From assembly GCA_012931725.1 (NCBI GenBank), contig WHSA01001345.1:62001-126000 (forward strand): 64,000 bases of DNA, in the 5' to 3' direction. A model generated the notes under the pieces. That model was not told where the DNA came from. It worked only from the letters and a program-made list of their open reading frames with translations, and did not search any database. Shown here in pieces: positions 23,202 through 33,799 of the stretch. How positions within the stretch are numbered: position 1 is the stretch's first letter; every line of letters starts with the position of its first letter. The position numbers were made by a program, and so were the translations under genes. This DNA is from Litsea cubeba. Its lineage: Eukaryota > Streptophyta > Magnoliopsida > Laurales > Lauraceae.

Positions 23202-25757
23202 TGATGACCGGCTTTCGAAACGCACTCGCGGTGCTACCAGGGTCGGCGGACGTGAGAGTCTGTTGGGCCCAACCCTTTCGTGTCCGGAGGCGCGTGAAGG
23301 CGAGCATCAACAATTTTTGTATGGGTGTGCCAGATTTTCTACTCTACTTGGAATTGCAAGTCGTGGTCCGGAGATCCACCTTCGCAAGTAGAAAAGGAAA
23401 TCAACTTTTTTCTAGTTTTCATTGCACATATATTTAAGACAAGAGGTATGGTTTTGTTTTGAATGTCGTGAGAGGCGGTTTCATTTGTTTTGCCGTGAAA
23501 GATGATGTTTGTCGTAAAAGGCAATTTACAATTCTTATCAATAGTGAAAGACAAGAGTTGTGATTTTTATGTCTCTTTAGAAAAATACAAACTACAATGA
23601 AAAAAAAGAAAAGGAAATCTAACTTCTCAGGAGATTGTGGGGACTCGTTTAGATTGACGGGCACAAGCCATGTGTGGACTTCGACATCATCCATGCAGAT
23701 GAGAATAGATGATGCTTTTGATTTGCTTGACTCGACTTAACCTTAGATTTTTAGAGGACAAAGACCAATAGGAGGTCCTATTCCAATAAAAAGCTAAGTA
23801 GACAGGCTGAAAAAGCCACGTCTAAGCCATGTAGACAGGAGGAGATGCTCTTGGGGGGTGCTCCCCAAGGGACTTTTGTCTCCTTTTAGCGGTGGTTGAT
23901 CCAGGACTTCTGCAGAGTTTTCTCTCTTCTGTGAGACTTCCTGATGGATTTTCTCCTTTTGGATCGATTTTTCCAGACCCTTTCTTCTTGGATTGGTCTC
24001 CTTTTATAGGCCTTTGGTAGCCATTTAGGAGAGTTTATGGGCTTTAATTGTAATAAAGCCATATAAAGGGAGGAGTTACGAGCTTTAATTCATTTATTTT
24101 GTAACTCCTTTTCCTTGGCTTCTGATTGGCCGGTGTAGAATTAAGCGCCTTTAATCTCCATGATGGGAGGAGTTTCATGGTTTTAATGCCATGATTGCTT
24201 GGACTTGTAACTCCTTTTTCCTCGCTTCTGATTGGGCCGTCCAAAATAACGAGTTAATGATCGCATTAAGTTGCCATAAAATGGGCCAATTAACCGCATT
24301 AAGTGGTCGCTAGGTCGCTTGAAGAGTCGCGGGCCGTGCCACGTCTTTTGGAATTCTTCTTGCGATGATCGCCGATGGATATTCATGTTGATCGATGTCG
24401 GATGACCATGTAACTTCAGACATTGATTGCTACCAGTGGGCCAGTGCCACCTGTCCTGTCGATTTCTCGATCGATTGGGCAGAAAGTGTGCTTTCTTGGT
24501 CGGCCGGTTGGTGATTTCGAAGCGATCAATGATGATTTGATACTCTCGAAGACGGACCCGTGATGTTGACCAAGATCGACAGATTTGGTGCTTCAAGAGT
24601 CAGAATTTTGGAAAACCACAGGGGTCGGACATCTCGAAATGCGAAAAGGGACCGAAAAATGGTCTTTCGGCGAAAATCCGACGACCCAGATTTCCATGGT
24701 CGCCGGCGACCATGCACCTATGGTCGCCACGAACATGGGGGGTTTTCCCCTTTTGGTCGCCAATTTTCGACCGTTCTTCCATTTTCTTCTGCTTCTTTCT
24801 TCTTCAGTGTTTTTTCTGACATTTTTGTACATTTATTGGCTTGATTTTCCTGTAGAAAACTTGACGAGAAGCCTTGCATATCATATTCCAAAGTTTCTGA
24901 TTTTCCGGAAAAGCCTGAAGACTTTGTTGCGCAGAATTGCTGATTTGCTGTCAGAAACCAGAACTGGGTCAAACGATGTCGGAATGACCTAAAATTTGAG
25001 GTGAAGCCTCCTGAGCAATAAATAAGACCAACCATAGGCTTTTGTTTGAGTTTTGAAGCCATGTGGGGTCCTGTCGCTAGTAGACTTGATTTTGTCATGA
25101 GGAAGATGTCGCGCTTTGATGTACGATTAACCGATGTCCGATTAACTTGAATTTTGACAGTGAGTCTATTGGAGTCATTTTGAGACGATCCATTAGCTCC
25201 GATTTGGAAACATGGTCCCGGGGAGCTTCGCTGCCAGGAGGCCTGATTTGGCTTCCGAGAGTCAAAGTCTAGTCAAATGTTGTCAAAATGACATGAAACT
25301 TGACATGTAGCCCTTTGGATGCATTTTGAAGTCACCCATGTGCTTTGTTTCATGAGTGATGGCCTCAATGGTTTTCGACGCCGAGAGGCTCTATTTTGCT
25401 GCTCAAGAGTTGATGTAGGGTCAAACATTGTCGGTTTGACCTGGAACTTGGCGTGTAGCCTTTTGGAGGTATTTTGAGACCATCCACAGGCTCTGATCAA
25501 AGATCTGATGTCTTTGATGCTGTCGCCGCCAGGATCTCCTATTTAGCTGCTGGAAGAGTGAAGTTAGGCCAAACAATGTTGAAATGGTCTGAAACTTCAT
25601 GTGTACTTTTCTTTTGGCTATTTTGAAGGTTCTTGCAATTTTTGTTTGATTCTAACAAGATCTGATTTTTGAAGTAGCATTACCTATTTGCGATAGGCTC
25701 CGGCTTCAAGTAGCTTCTTGATGTTGAAGAGGCAAAGTGACATTTTTGGTGTCAACA
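23202..25757 (-). mobile_element. Ty3/gypsy LTR (complete, minus orientation)
   Basis: On the minus strand this runs from TGTTGACACCAAAAATG (at 25,757) to GGTCATCA (at 23,202), i.e. TG...CA, 2556 bp. A TATA box of the form GGCCTATAAAAG lies at about 24,002-24,013 on the minus strand. Homologous LTR sequence occurs at 29,962-31,685 (plus orientation) and 51,218-53,225 (minus). The left border abuts MULE transposase coding sequence directly. The style of the 5' end and of the adjoining purine tract suits the Tat/Ogre branch of Ty3/gypsy. Confidence 0.72.
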
Positions 25758-25772
25758 AATGCCCCCTCGAGG
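25758..25772 (-). promoter_or_regulatory. Polypurine tract of the gypsy element
   Basis: Minus strand CCTCGAGGGGGCATT directly before the LTR start TGTTGACACC. This marks the LTR at 23,202-25,757 as the 3' LTR and shows that the element's interior lies to the right. Confidence 0.7.
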
Positions 25773-25994
25773 TACAGTGACGGGTTGCTTAACTTTTGTA
25801 GTCGATGTGCCTCGAAGAGAACTCTGAATGAGAGCTTCTGACTTGACTAAGAGTCTTGAGCACTTTTCTTCTGGTAAAGTAGCCTTTTGAGTTTCCAAGG
25901 GAATTTTCTGGTAGTGAAAGGGATCACGTACCATCTCAAGGCAAAGTTTTGAAAATGACATGAGGGAATTCGATTTGGGTTTTAGGTTTTCTTT

Positions 25995-26235
25995 TGACCT
26001 TGTGATCTAACAAGCTGTATGTGGCAGGTCAGGGGTTCGGGTTTGGTTTTTTGATTTTGACCTTATGACCCAACAAGTTGTATGTGGCAGGTTTGGGGGT
26101 CAGGATTTGGTTTTTGACCTTGTGACCTAACAAGCTATATGTGGCAAGTTAGGGGGGTCAGGATTTGGATTTTGATTTTTGGGCTTGTGACCTAACAAGC
26201 TGTATGTGGTAGGTTAGGGGACTGGAATTTGGTTT
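25995..26235. repeat. ~65-bp tandem repeat, four copies
   Basis: Four units of GACCTTGTGACCTAACAAG, then CTGTATGTGGCAGGT and GGGGTCAGGATTTGG, imperfect. Located between the polypurine tract and the antisense PMD gene. Confidence 0.7.
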
Positions 26236-26737
26236 TTGTGAAATGTCAATTTCGAGATTTTGGCTTAATTTGGTTCATGAGGTTGATGGTTTGGATTTTG
26301 GAAACTCATGAGGCTTGGGTTTTTTTTTTTTTTTTTGTATGGTCCAATCAACTCGAAAGAGGAATGGAACCATTTTTGTATGCTTTTGGTAAGAGGGGTT
26401 TTTCTTTGACAAAAAAGCCTCTTTTAGGGCCTAGGTGGTCAAACCTGGCTCATGTGGGCTAACCCATGGGACCTTAAGCTTTTAAGATGACTTAGATCTC
26501 ATGTGGTGTCATTTTTATAAAGAATATTTAAAAATATCTCCTTTGGATAGAGAATATCTAAAAATATCCTTACTTTGAGAGAATCTCTCATGTTCCCTTT
26601 ATTTTGAGAGAGAATCCCTCAAAGTATCTTTCTTTTAGGAAAGAATCTTTTTAATTTCATTCTTCTGGGAAGATTGCTAATTTGTAGCACTGACCTCCTT
26701 TCTTTTCTTCTTGTTTCCTTCTTTGGCTTGCTCTCTT

Positions 26738-26746
26738 CTATAAAAG
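26738..26746 (+). promoter_or_regulatory. TATA box of the antisense PMD gene
   Basis: CTATAAAAG on the plus strand, 116 bp before the likely ATG at 26,862. It faces the PMD gene and opposes the retroelement's own direction. Confidence 0.5.
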
Positions 26747-26861
26747 CAATGGGAGATTGAATCTCTTGCTCTTATTGCTTTCTTTTGCAAAAATCTCAAG
26801 AGTGCTTCAAGACCAAGAGTTCTTCAAGAATCTTCAAGGTTTTTCTTCTTCTTCTCCATCA

Positions 26862-29800
26862 ATGGCTTCAAGTAAGTCTTTTTTTCCAAGAAAACTCCAT
26901 GTAGAAGCAGGATGGTAAAAAAAAAGTTCTTTTTTTTTACACGTCCCTTCTTTTTTATTCTCTTTTTTTTCCTTCACGTGTTTTTCTTTTTTTTTTCACA
27001 CATCTTCTTTTTTCTTTTCTTTTTTTTCTTCTTTTTTGTACCCAAGTCCGTACAGCCATGTGGCCATGGGCAATGGCCTGTGGGCCAGTCCCCCTTTTTT
27101 TGTTATTGGTTTCCCTCTCCCCTTTTTTTTAGGAGGTTTCTTTCTTTCATTCTCTTTTTTTTTCGCTCACCATGATAATGCGTTATTATGCAAATCAAGA
27201 TGTTCATGCATTTTTTATGCATCAAATAAAAGGCTAGGATTTCTAGGTCAAGCCAACATGAGTTTTGGCTTAGACAAAGTTTGATTGGTTTTGACCAAGT
27301 TGGGTTGGAATTGGTCAAACTTTTGTCAATGGTTTTCTATCACCTAATGCATGACAATTTACTTTATATGCATGATATTTGTAAATTGAATTGGAAGCAT
27401 GATGATAGCGCATACCTGGAATTCTTTACAAATTTTTGGAGTTTGGAGCTCACAACGATGTTGAGCCCTTCCTAATTTTGCGGAGATTTGAGAGGCTTTT
27501 CAAGTTTGGAGTTTTGGAGCTCATAGCAATGTTGAGCCCATCTTCAAGCTTCTTATTTCGTTCGGGGTGTTTCCCTTTTCTTCGAAATTTCCTTGGAACC
27601 ATGCCAAAATTTTGCTAGATTTTCTTTTAGCGAAATCCTGTCATTTTGATGATTGATCTTTTTCTTTTTTCCAACCTTTGCAAGTGGTTCCTCCAGAACG
27701 AACAAGGGTAAGGAGCCTGTTACCATCGTACCTCGTCGATCTGCTAGATCTTCCAATGTGGCTGTTAAGCAGGCCTGCGAAAAGGTCTAATATGTTGAGA
27801 GAAACTTGGAAGAGTGTGACTCCTTCAACAAAGATGAGATGACGCGGCAATTAATCGCTCTCAGGGGTGAGGAGTTCTACAAGATCATGGTAAGCAATCC
27901 TCCTTGGGTCATGGACGATCAGAGCGTTGCACCCAAGCCTACCTTTCTTTTTGGTGATGCAGTCCCTGACGACATGACGTATCAAAGGAGATGTTTTCAG
28001 TACTCTTACACAGCTGATGGTGAGGAGAAGACTCGTTGTTACCCGGTCGACTTTTGATCGTACTATCTCGATGTTGAGCCTTTCTCCCACATGCTTTAAG
28101 AGGGAAGATCCTCCAAGCTGGGTTGAAGAGGACCAATATGATCAAGATCGGGATTTTTGTTGGCAGTCCTTCCGGATATACAGAGAAGTCGCCTGCCCAT
28201 ATAGACATGTTGATGCTGGCCAGCGGCTACCAGGGCTCTAATTATCTATCAGCCGATTTGAGACCAGTGGGCCTTGGCATTTTCAGTGGTGACGGCAGCA
28301 ATTGGGTTAAGCCTTTTTGGAATTCGTGGCCGTTTCAGTGCTGACTCCGATTGGAAGTCGTGGACTGATCGTGTCCTGCTGAGTGGTGACGCCGTTCTGA
28401 AGGAAGCCGGGATCTTTGATGCAGTCCGTACTTTTAGGGAAACCGTGATCTTTTTTGAAGAGGCCTTCATGGCAATGTTGGAGTCGTTCATTCCACAAAC
28501 CAACACCTTCGTTGTCACAAATGGTGAGATTGGTTTTTTTTTAAAAGAGCTGAGCGCCATTACTGGGTTGCCTATCCTTGGCAAACTCTATGAGGAGTTC
28601 ATGCCCATCGACAGCGTTCTTGAGATGCAGTCTGAGGAGTTTAGGCTTCTGTACTTTCAACTTGTCGCCTTCTACGATCTTTTGAAGGAGAAGGAGGGCT
28701 CGAAAGTCAGGTCCAGCAGTTGGAAGAGTTTCAGCTCTTCGTTGCACAACTTCTTTGACATCAAGGAATCTTCTGATAGCACGACCTAGGAAGCCAGAGC
28801 TAAGGATCCGGGTTCGAAGAAGACTTGAGTCATGAGAGAATAGTTGAGGGATTTCTTCGCGAGTACAGACGCCATTTGTTCAGACATCGCACTGCGAAGA
28901 GATCTTGCTGTTTACCTCACTTACTGGCTAGGTGAAGCTGTCTTTGCAGATGGAGATGGAACGCACATCAGGCCGTATTGTATTTGCTTGGTTTGTCAGA
29001 TGGCGTTTGGAGAGCAGCTTGCTTTGGTGCATGTTCTTTACTCCTATTTGTGCACCGAACTATAGGCTGCTGCTTTCTTGGTCGGCTTGGGCTCCCTATA
29101 AATAGGGTATTTCGGCCCACATCTTTTACTCGTGGTATGTATACCACTGTCCTGGCTTCCACCGGCTCGGTGCTGCACAGGATGATGACCCTCTTATGAT
29201 TCGGTGGTCAGGGGTAAAGCCGTCTTTTGAATCTCTTTTGTTTGCCCGCACGAGGATCTGACGGCTCAGGGACGTTGAGATGGGGCAATCTTCAGTGAAG
29301 CTTTCTCCGGATTTACGGAAGAAGGCTTTTGATTTTGGTGCCCCCTGTGACTCCACCAGAGCAGGGTAGGAAAGGCATTACTCCTTGACTACTACAGAGA
29401 AGGAGTGGCTTTTTAACATACGTGTCGGCACAATGGTATATCGTAGACATCTTTTCGTCGATATCCAGCCATATGTTCCTACCCATTTTGCACTGCAGTT
29501 GGGTTTTTCTCATGGCTTTGTTCGAGCGCCTTCGAGTATGGTGAAGCGTTTTGGGGCTTTGCAGGACGGCAGAAATGCATGGGCTTTTTATAGTGCTGAA
29601 GACACTACTGCCATGATTTCTTATCCTGAGCTATCGACTTTCCGGGCTGCCGGCTTCACGAAGTGGTTCATGGAGAGCTTTCTGGCATACTAGTGGCTTT
29701 CCAAGAAAGAGCATGATGTTAAGCAGTCTTCTGGCAAAGGCATCAGGAAATCGGATGGCGTCGGGCGAGAGGAAGTCTTGGCCTTCCTTCCTGGAGAAAA

Positions 29801-29936
29801 GCATAAGATAGGCTTTCTCGGTGAGCAGGGTGTCATCGAATCTGAAGCTGTCCGGGAAGTACCTAACGAGGCTTTAGAGCAGCTGGAAAAGGAGGAAGCT
29901 GAGCCTGACGCTTGGATGCAAGCGGCACAAAGATGA
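26862..29936 (+). pseudogene. Plant mobile domain (PMD) gene, antisense ORF of a gypsy element
   Basis: Likely start ATGGCTTCA at 26,862 followed by a donor (A|GTAAGT), then an exon from about 27,680 (SGSSRTNKGKEPV, PRRSARSS) that runs with interruptions to 29,936. The PMD core is clear in the long frame at 28,274-28,789: SFIPQTNTFVVTNGEIGF, then LSAITGLPILGKLYEEFMP. Later segments also fit: VYLTYWLGEAVFADG with HIRPYCICLVCQMAFGEQLAL (28,900-29,040), and ALQLGFSHGFVRAPSSM to 29,693. PMD proteins are plant proteins of largely unknown action; host members (MAIN, MAIL1) act in silencing and root meristems, and many PMD genes are carried by transposons. In-frame stops include 27,788-27,790 (TAA) and 28,055-28,057 (TGA), so the copy is dead. 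Its place beside the 3' LTR and on the opposite strand is that of the additional antisense ORFs known in Tat-lineage elements. Confidence 0.75.
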
Positions 29937-29961
29937 ACGTACAAAAATATAAGGATTCTCG

Positions 29962-31685
29962 ACAAAGTCTTCGGCTTTCCCGGAAAATTGAAAACTTTGC
30001 ACTCCAATATGCAAGGATTCTCGTCAAGTTTTCTACAGGGGAATCATGCCAATAAATGTATAAAAATATAAGGAAAAATAGGAAAGAAAAAGAATTGGAA
30101 AAATCGGAGAAAACGGCCAAAAATCGGCGACCAAAAAGGGAAAAACGCCCATGGTCATTGGCGACCTTGGCCCATGGTTGCCGGCGACCCTAGGTGCATG
30201 GTCGCCGGCTACCCTGGAAATCTGGGTCACCGGATTTCCGTCGAAAACCCATTTTTTGGGTCCTTTTCGCGTTTCAAGATTTTCGGCCCCTGTGGTTTTC
30301 CAAAATTCTAACTTTCAAGGAACCAAATCCGTCAATCTTCGTCAACATCACGGACCCGTCTTTGAGAGTATCAAATCATCATTGATCGCCAACCGGACAA
30401 CCAAGAAAGCACACTTTTTGCCCAATTGATCGAGAAATCGACAGGACAGGTGGCACCGGCCCACTGGAGCAATCAATGTCTGAAGTTGCATGGTCATTCG
30501 ATGTCGATCAGCATAAAGATCCATCGGCGATCATCGCAAGAAGAATTCCAAAAGATGTGGCACAGCCCGCGACTCTTCAATCGACTTGGCGACCACTTAA
30601 TGCTGTTAATCGACCCATTTATGGCAACTTAATGCGGTCATTAACTCATTATTTTGGACGGCTCAATCAGAATCAAGGAAAAAGGAGTTACTGGTTAGCC
30701 ATAAACACGGCATTAACCCATGTAACTCCTCCCATCATGGAGCTTAAAGGCGATTAAAGGCCCTTAATTCTCCATCGGCCAATCAGAAGCCAAGGAAAAG
30801 GAATTACAAAATAAATGAATTAAAACTTGTAACTCCTCCCATTATACGGCTTTAATGCATTAAATGCCCATAAACTCTCTTAAATGGCTACTAAAGGCCT
30901 ATAAATAGAAGAGCAATTCAAGAAGAATGGATCCCCGAAATCCATACGAAAAATCCAAGAGAAAGAAAAGAGAAAACTCTATTGAAGTTCGGCATCGACC
31001 ATCGCTACTAGTTGGCAAAAGTCCCTTGGGGGGCACTCCCCCCCAAGGCCCTTTGCCCTTCTCCTTCTGCCTCCATGGCTTAGATGTGGCTTTTCAGCCC
31101 GTCTACTTATCTTCGTATTGGACATAGGACCTTCTCTTGGTCTTTGTCGTCTAAAAATCTAAGGTTAAGCCGAGCCAAGTGAATCAAAAGCATCCTATGT
31201 TCTCATCTGCATGGATGATGGTGAAGTCCACACATGGCTTGCGACCGTCAATCTGAACGAGTCCCCATAATCTCCTGAGCAGTTAGATTCCTTTTTCTTG
31301 ATTTTCATTGTATGTTGTAATGCATAAAGAGACAAAAAAAATCACAACTCCTGTCTTTCACTATTGATAAGATTTGTAAATCGGCTATAAATACCAAAAC
31401 TGCCTTTCACGGCAAAACAAATGAAATCGCCTTTTACGGCTTTCAAAACAAATGACTCTTTTCTTTATATGTGCAATGAAAATTTGAAGAAAGTTGATTT
31501 CCTTTTCTACTTGCAAAGGCGGATCTCTGGACCACCACTTGCAATTCCAAGTAGAACAAAAAATCTAGCACACCCACACGAAAATGTTGATGTCAGCTTT
31601 GCCTCCGGTCACGAAAGGGTCGTACCCAAGGAACTCTCACGTACGCCGAGCTCAGTAAGCGCCGAGCACGAATGCGGGTCCATCA
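29962..31685 (+). mobile_element. Ty3/gypsy LTR fragment, plus orientation
   Basis: This is the reverse complement of 23,202-24,925, with many matching stretches (for example CTCATCTGCATGGATGATG and TCTCGTCAAGTTTTCTACAG). Read on the plus strand it has the TATA box GGCCTATAAATAG (about 30,896-30,908) and ends in GGGTCCATCA at 31,685, the LTR 3' terminus. The first ~830 bp of the LTR are missing. MULE coding sequence resumes immediately to the right. Confidence 0.75.
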
Positions 31686-32690
31686 TAAATGAGTCGATAA
31701 GAGTTGATGTTATTGGTCCAGTTTGGCTGCATGTGGGTGCGTAATTCGACGGACCCATGGTTTACCATGTGCACACGAAATTGCCGAGTACATAAGGGAA
31801 TGCTCTCATATACCATTGAGTTGCGTATACCACTATTGGTGGAAGCTCAATTTAGAGGCCACTATGGTGAACGAAGCCCCTGAGTTGACCACAACTTCCG
31901 AGTTCGAGTTGATCGCTAAGAAATTTCAGAGTAGTGATCAGAGGGGTAAAATACAAATATTGAAAAAACTTAGAGAAATAGGGATTCCTTCATCTACTTC
32001 TCTTCTTGAACCGGATGTTAAATTGAATACTCGTGGTCGGTCATCATCGAAAAAGAAGAAGTTGGATCGGTCTACGCGTCGGGAGCCATCTGCTTTCGAG
32101 TATACACTGTCAAGTAAAGATAGCATTCCAGCTAGATTAAGCAGTACAGCTGTAACGAATAAGAAGGAGAAACTGAGTGTCCGTCGCACTCGGTCATGTA
32201 TGTTTCTACATTTGTTTCCTCAGTCTCTAGGACCCTATATCCAGACTGTTAAGGATGTTGTAGCTAATGGTAACTGTGGATTTAGAGCTATAGCTGGTCT
32301 TTTGGGCATGGGCGAGGATAGGTGGATACAGGTTAGAATGAATTTGAGCAGTGAATTGCAGAGGTATCAAAATTATTATTCATTGGTCTATGGAAGAGAG
32401 GAAAGGGTTGGGGAGTTGTATTACGCATTGTCGTACTTTAAAAGCAACCCTTCATTGGATCGGTGGATGACAATGCCGGACATGGATCACTTGATATCTT
32501 CATATTATAACGTTGTATTGGTCCTTCTTTCATTGCATCAGTGCCTTACTTTCCTGCCTTTGAGATCATCCCTGATTCCATCAAGTTCTCCAAAGTTATC
32601 GTAATTGGGTTCGTTAATGGAAACCATTTTGTTCAGGTCTTCATGACACTCGGGGTACCCATGCCTCCCATTGCTACAAATTGACATAGA
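31686..32690 (+). pseudogene. MULE transposase C-terminal part with SWIM and OTU domains
   Basis: Starts within the transposase (INESIRVDVIG). The SWIM zinc finger follows with one frameshift: ACGCVIRRTHGLPCAHE type, Cys-x-Cys...Cys-x-His (about 31,735-31,785). A Lys/Ser-rich linker (RGRSSSKKKKLDRS, 32,030) leads to an OTU-type cysteine-protease domain at about 32,230-32,680: DVVANGNCGFRAIAGLLG with the catalytic Cys at 32,275, DRWMTMPDMDHLI, and the His segment FVNGNHFVQVF near 32,615 after a second frameshift. In the active-site motif the usual Asp of DGNC is Asn here (AAT, 32,266-32,268). Transposase-OTU fusions are known in plant MULEs; the role of the OTU part is unsettled. It is the other half of the gene begun at 22,345. 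Confidence 0.85.
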
Positions 32691-33799
32691 CACCACCATC
32701 CTAATGCAGACGGATGGCAACTCCCATATGCTAAGAGCACTGAGCAATTCAGATATATAATTGGAGACAGTGTCGCAACACAGGACTCGGTCAATCTTGA
32801 CAGCGATTGAATATTTGCACTCTCGATTTGGTGTAAACAAACTTAATACGTGTTTTTTTTAACGGATGGCTGATGAAATGGACGCAAAATATATGTTATT
32901 ATGTTATGTGTTTATTCATTAATACCCATGCTCGGTTGAACAGGGTCGTGCAACTGACACACTACACGGCCAACAGGTTCCGTGCATATGGATATCACAC
33001 GGTACTAAAGTATCGTGCAGTGATTATTTGCACGTTATTATAGTGACATGCAGAATGCTATAGTAAACATTTTTTACCTTTTTTATTTTCGAGTATAAAA
33101 GTGCTCCATAGTGGGCCATCTATTGTAGGTCCTCTCTTTGCCATTAACCCATAATTGGAAGGTTTGGGCTTATTATATATTGAAAATTATGGTGGCCCAC
33201 TTTTATAAGATAAACACATCAAATGATGCATGAATTCTGGTCATTGCAAAAGAGCCTTCATCTAAAAAAGAAAGAAAAGAGAGAGAAATGACCTTTTTGC
33301 ATAGGAAAATGAAAAATAAAAAATAACACCTTCTTTGGCCTTTTAGTTTTGTAACACCTTCATATGCCTAAATTATCCACACTTGTAAGACCCCTACTCA
33401 GTTGAACGTCGCCGTGCAAATGACACACTACACGGCCAAAAGTTTCCGAGCATATAGAATTTGCATGGTATTATAGTGCCAAGCAGAATGGATTTGCTCG
33501 GAACCTGATGGCCATGCAGTGTTTTATATTATAACATCAGAGAAGTTCATGTCCCCCTTTCATTCCATTTTGATCAAAATCACACAAGTTCTTCAAAAAG
33601 TATACATATCATACAAGTTCATATAAATACTAACAAAATCATAAAAGTTCATCCATTACACCAACATTCATAAAAAAATATACCCATCCAACATCCATAA
33701 AAAAAAAGGCCCATCCAACGTTCATCAAAAGAAAACTGCACATATCAACCAGTTAATATAAATTCTAACAAAAAGACCCATCCAACAACCCTCATCTCA
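32691..33799. other. Convergence zone between the two MULE genes
   Basis: No coding sequence. It contains two direct copies, about 465 bp apart (32,925-33,065 and 33,395-33,530), of a block with TGCTCGGTTGAAC-type, CGTGCAACTGACACACTACAC and CGGCCAACAGGTTCCG-type phrases (each quoted in part). These resemble GCACGG-rich blocks at 22,150-22,325 and 36,015-36,245. Confidence 0.6.

Noticed and set aside
24183..25098. Several 60-137-codon frames in the gypsy LTR
   Set aside because: Overlapping frames on both strands inside an LTR, repeated in the other LTR copies with stops; none matches a known protein.
23202..31685. A DNA transposon with 1.7-kb terminal inverted repeats
   Set aside because: First considered because the arms are inverted. 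The TG...CA ends, TATA box and adjoining polypurine tract show the arms are LTRs; no duplication links the two outer ends.
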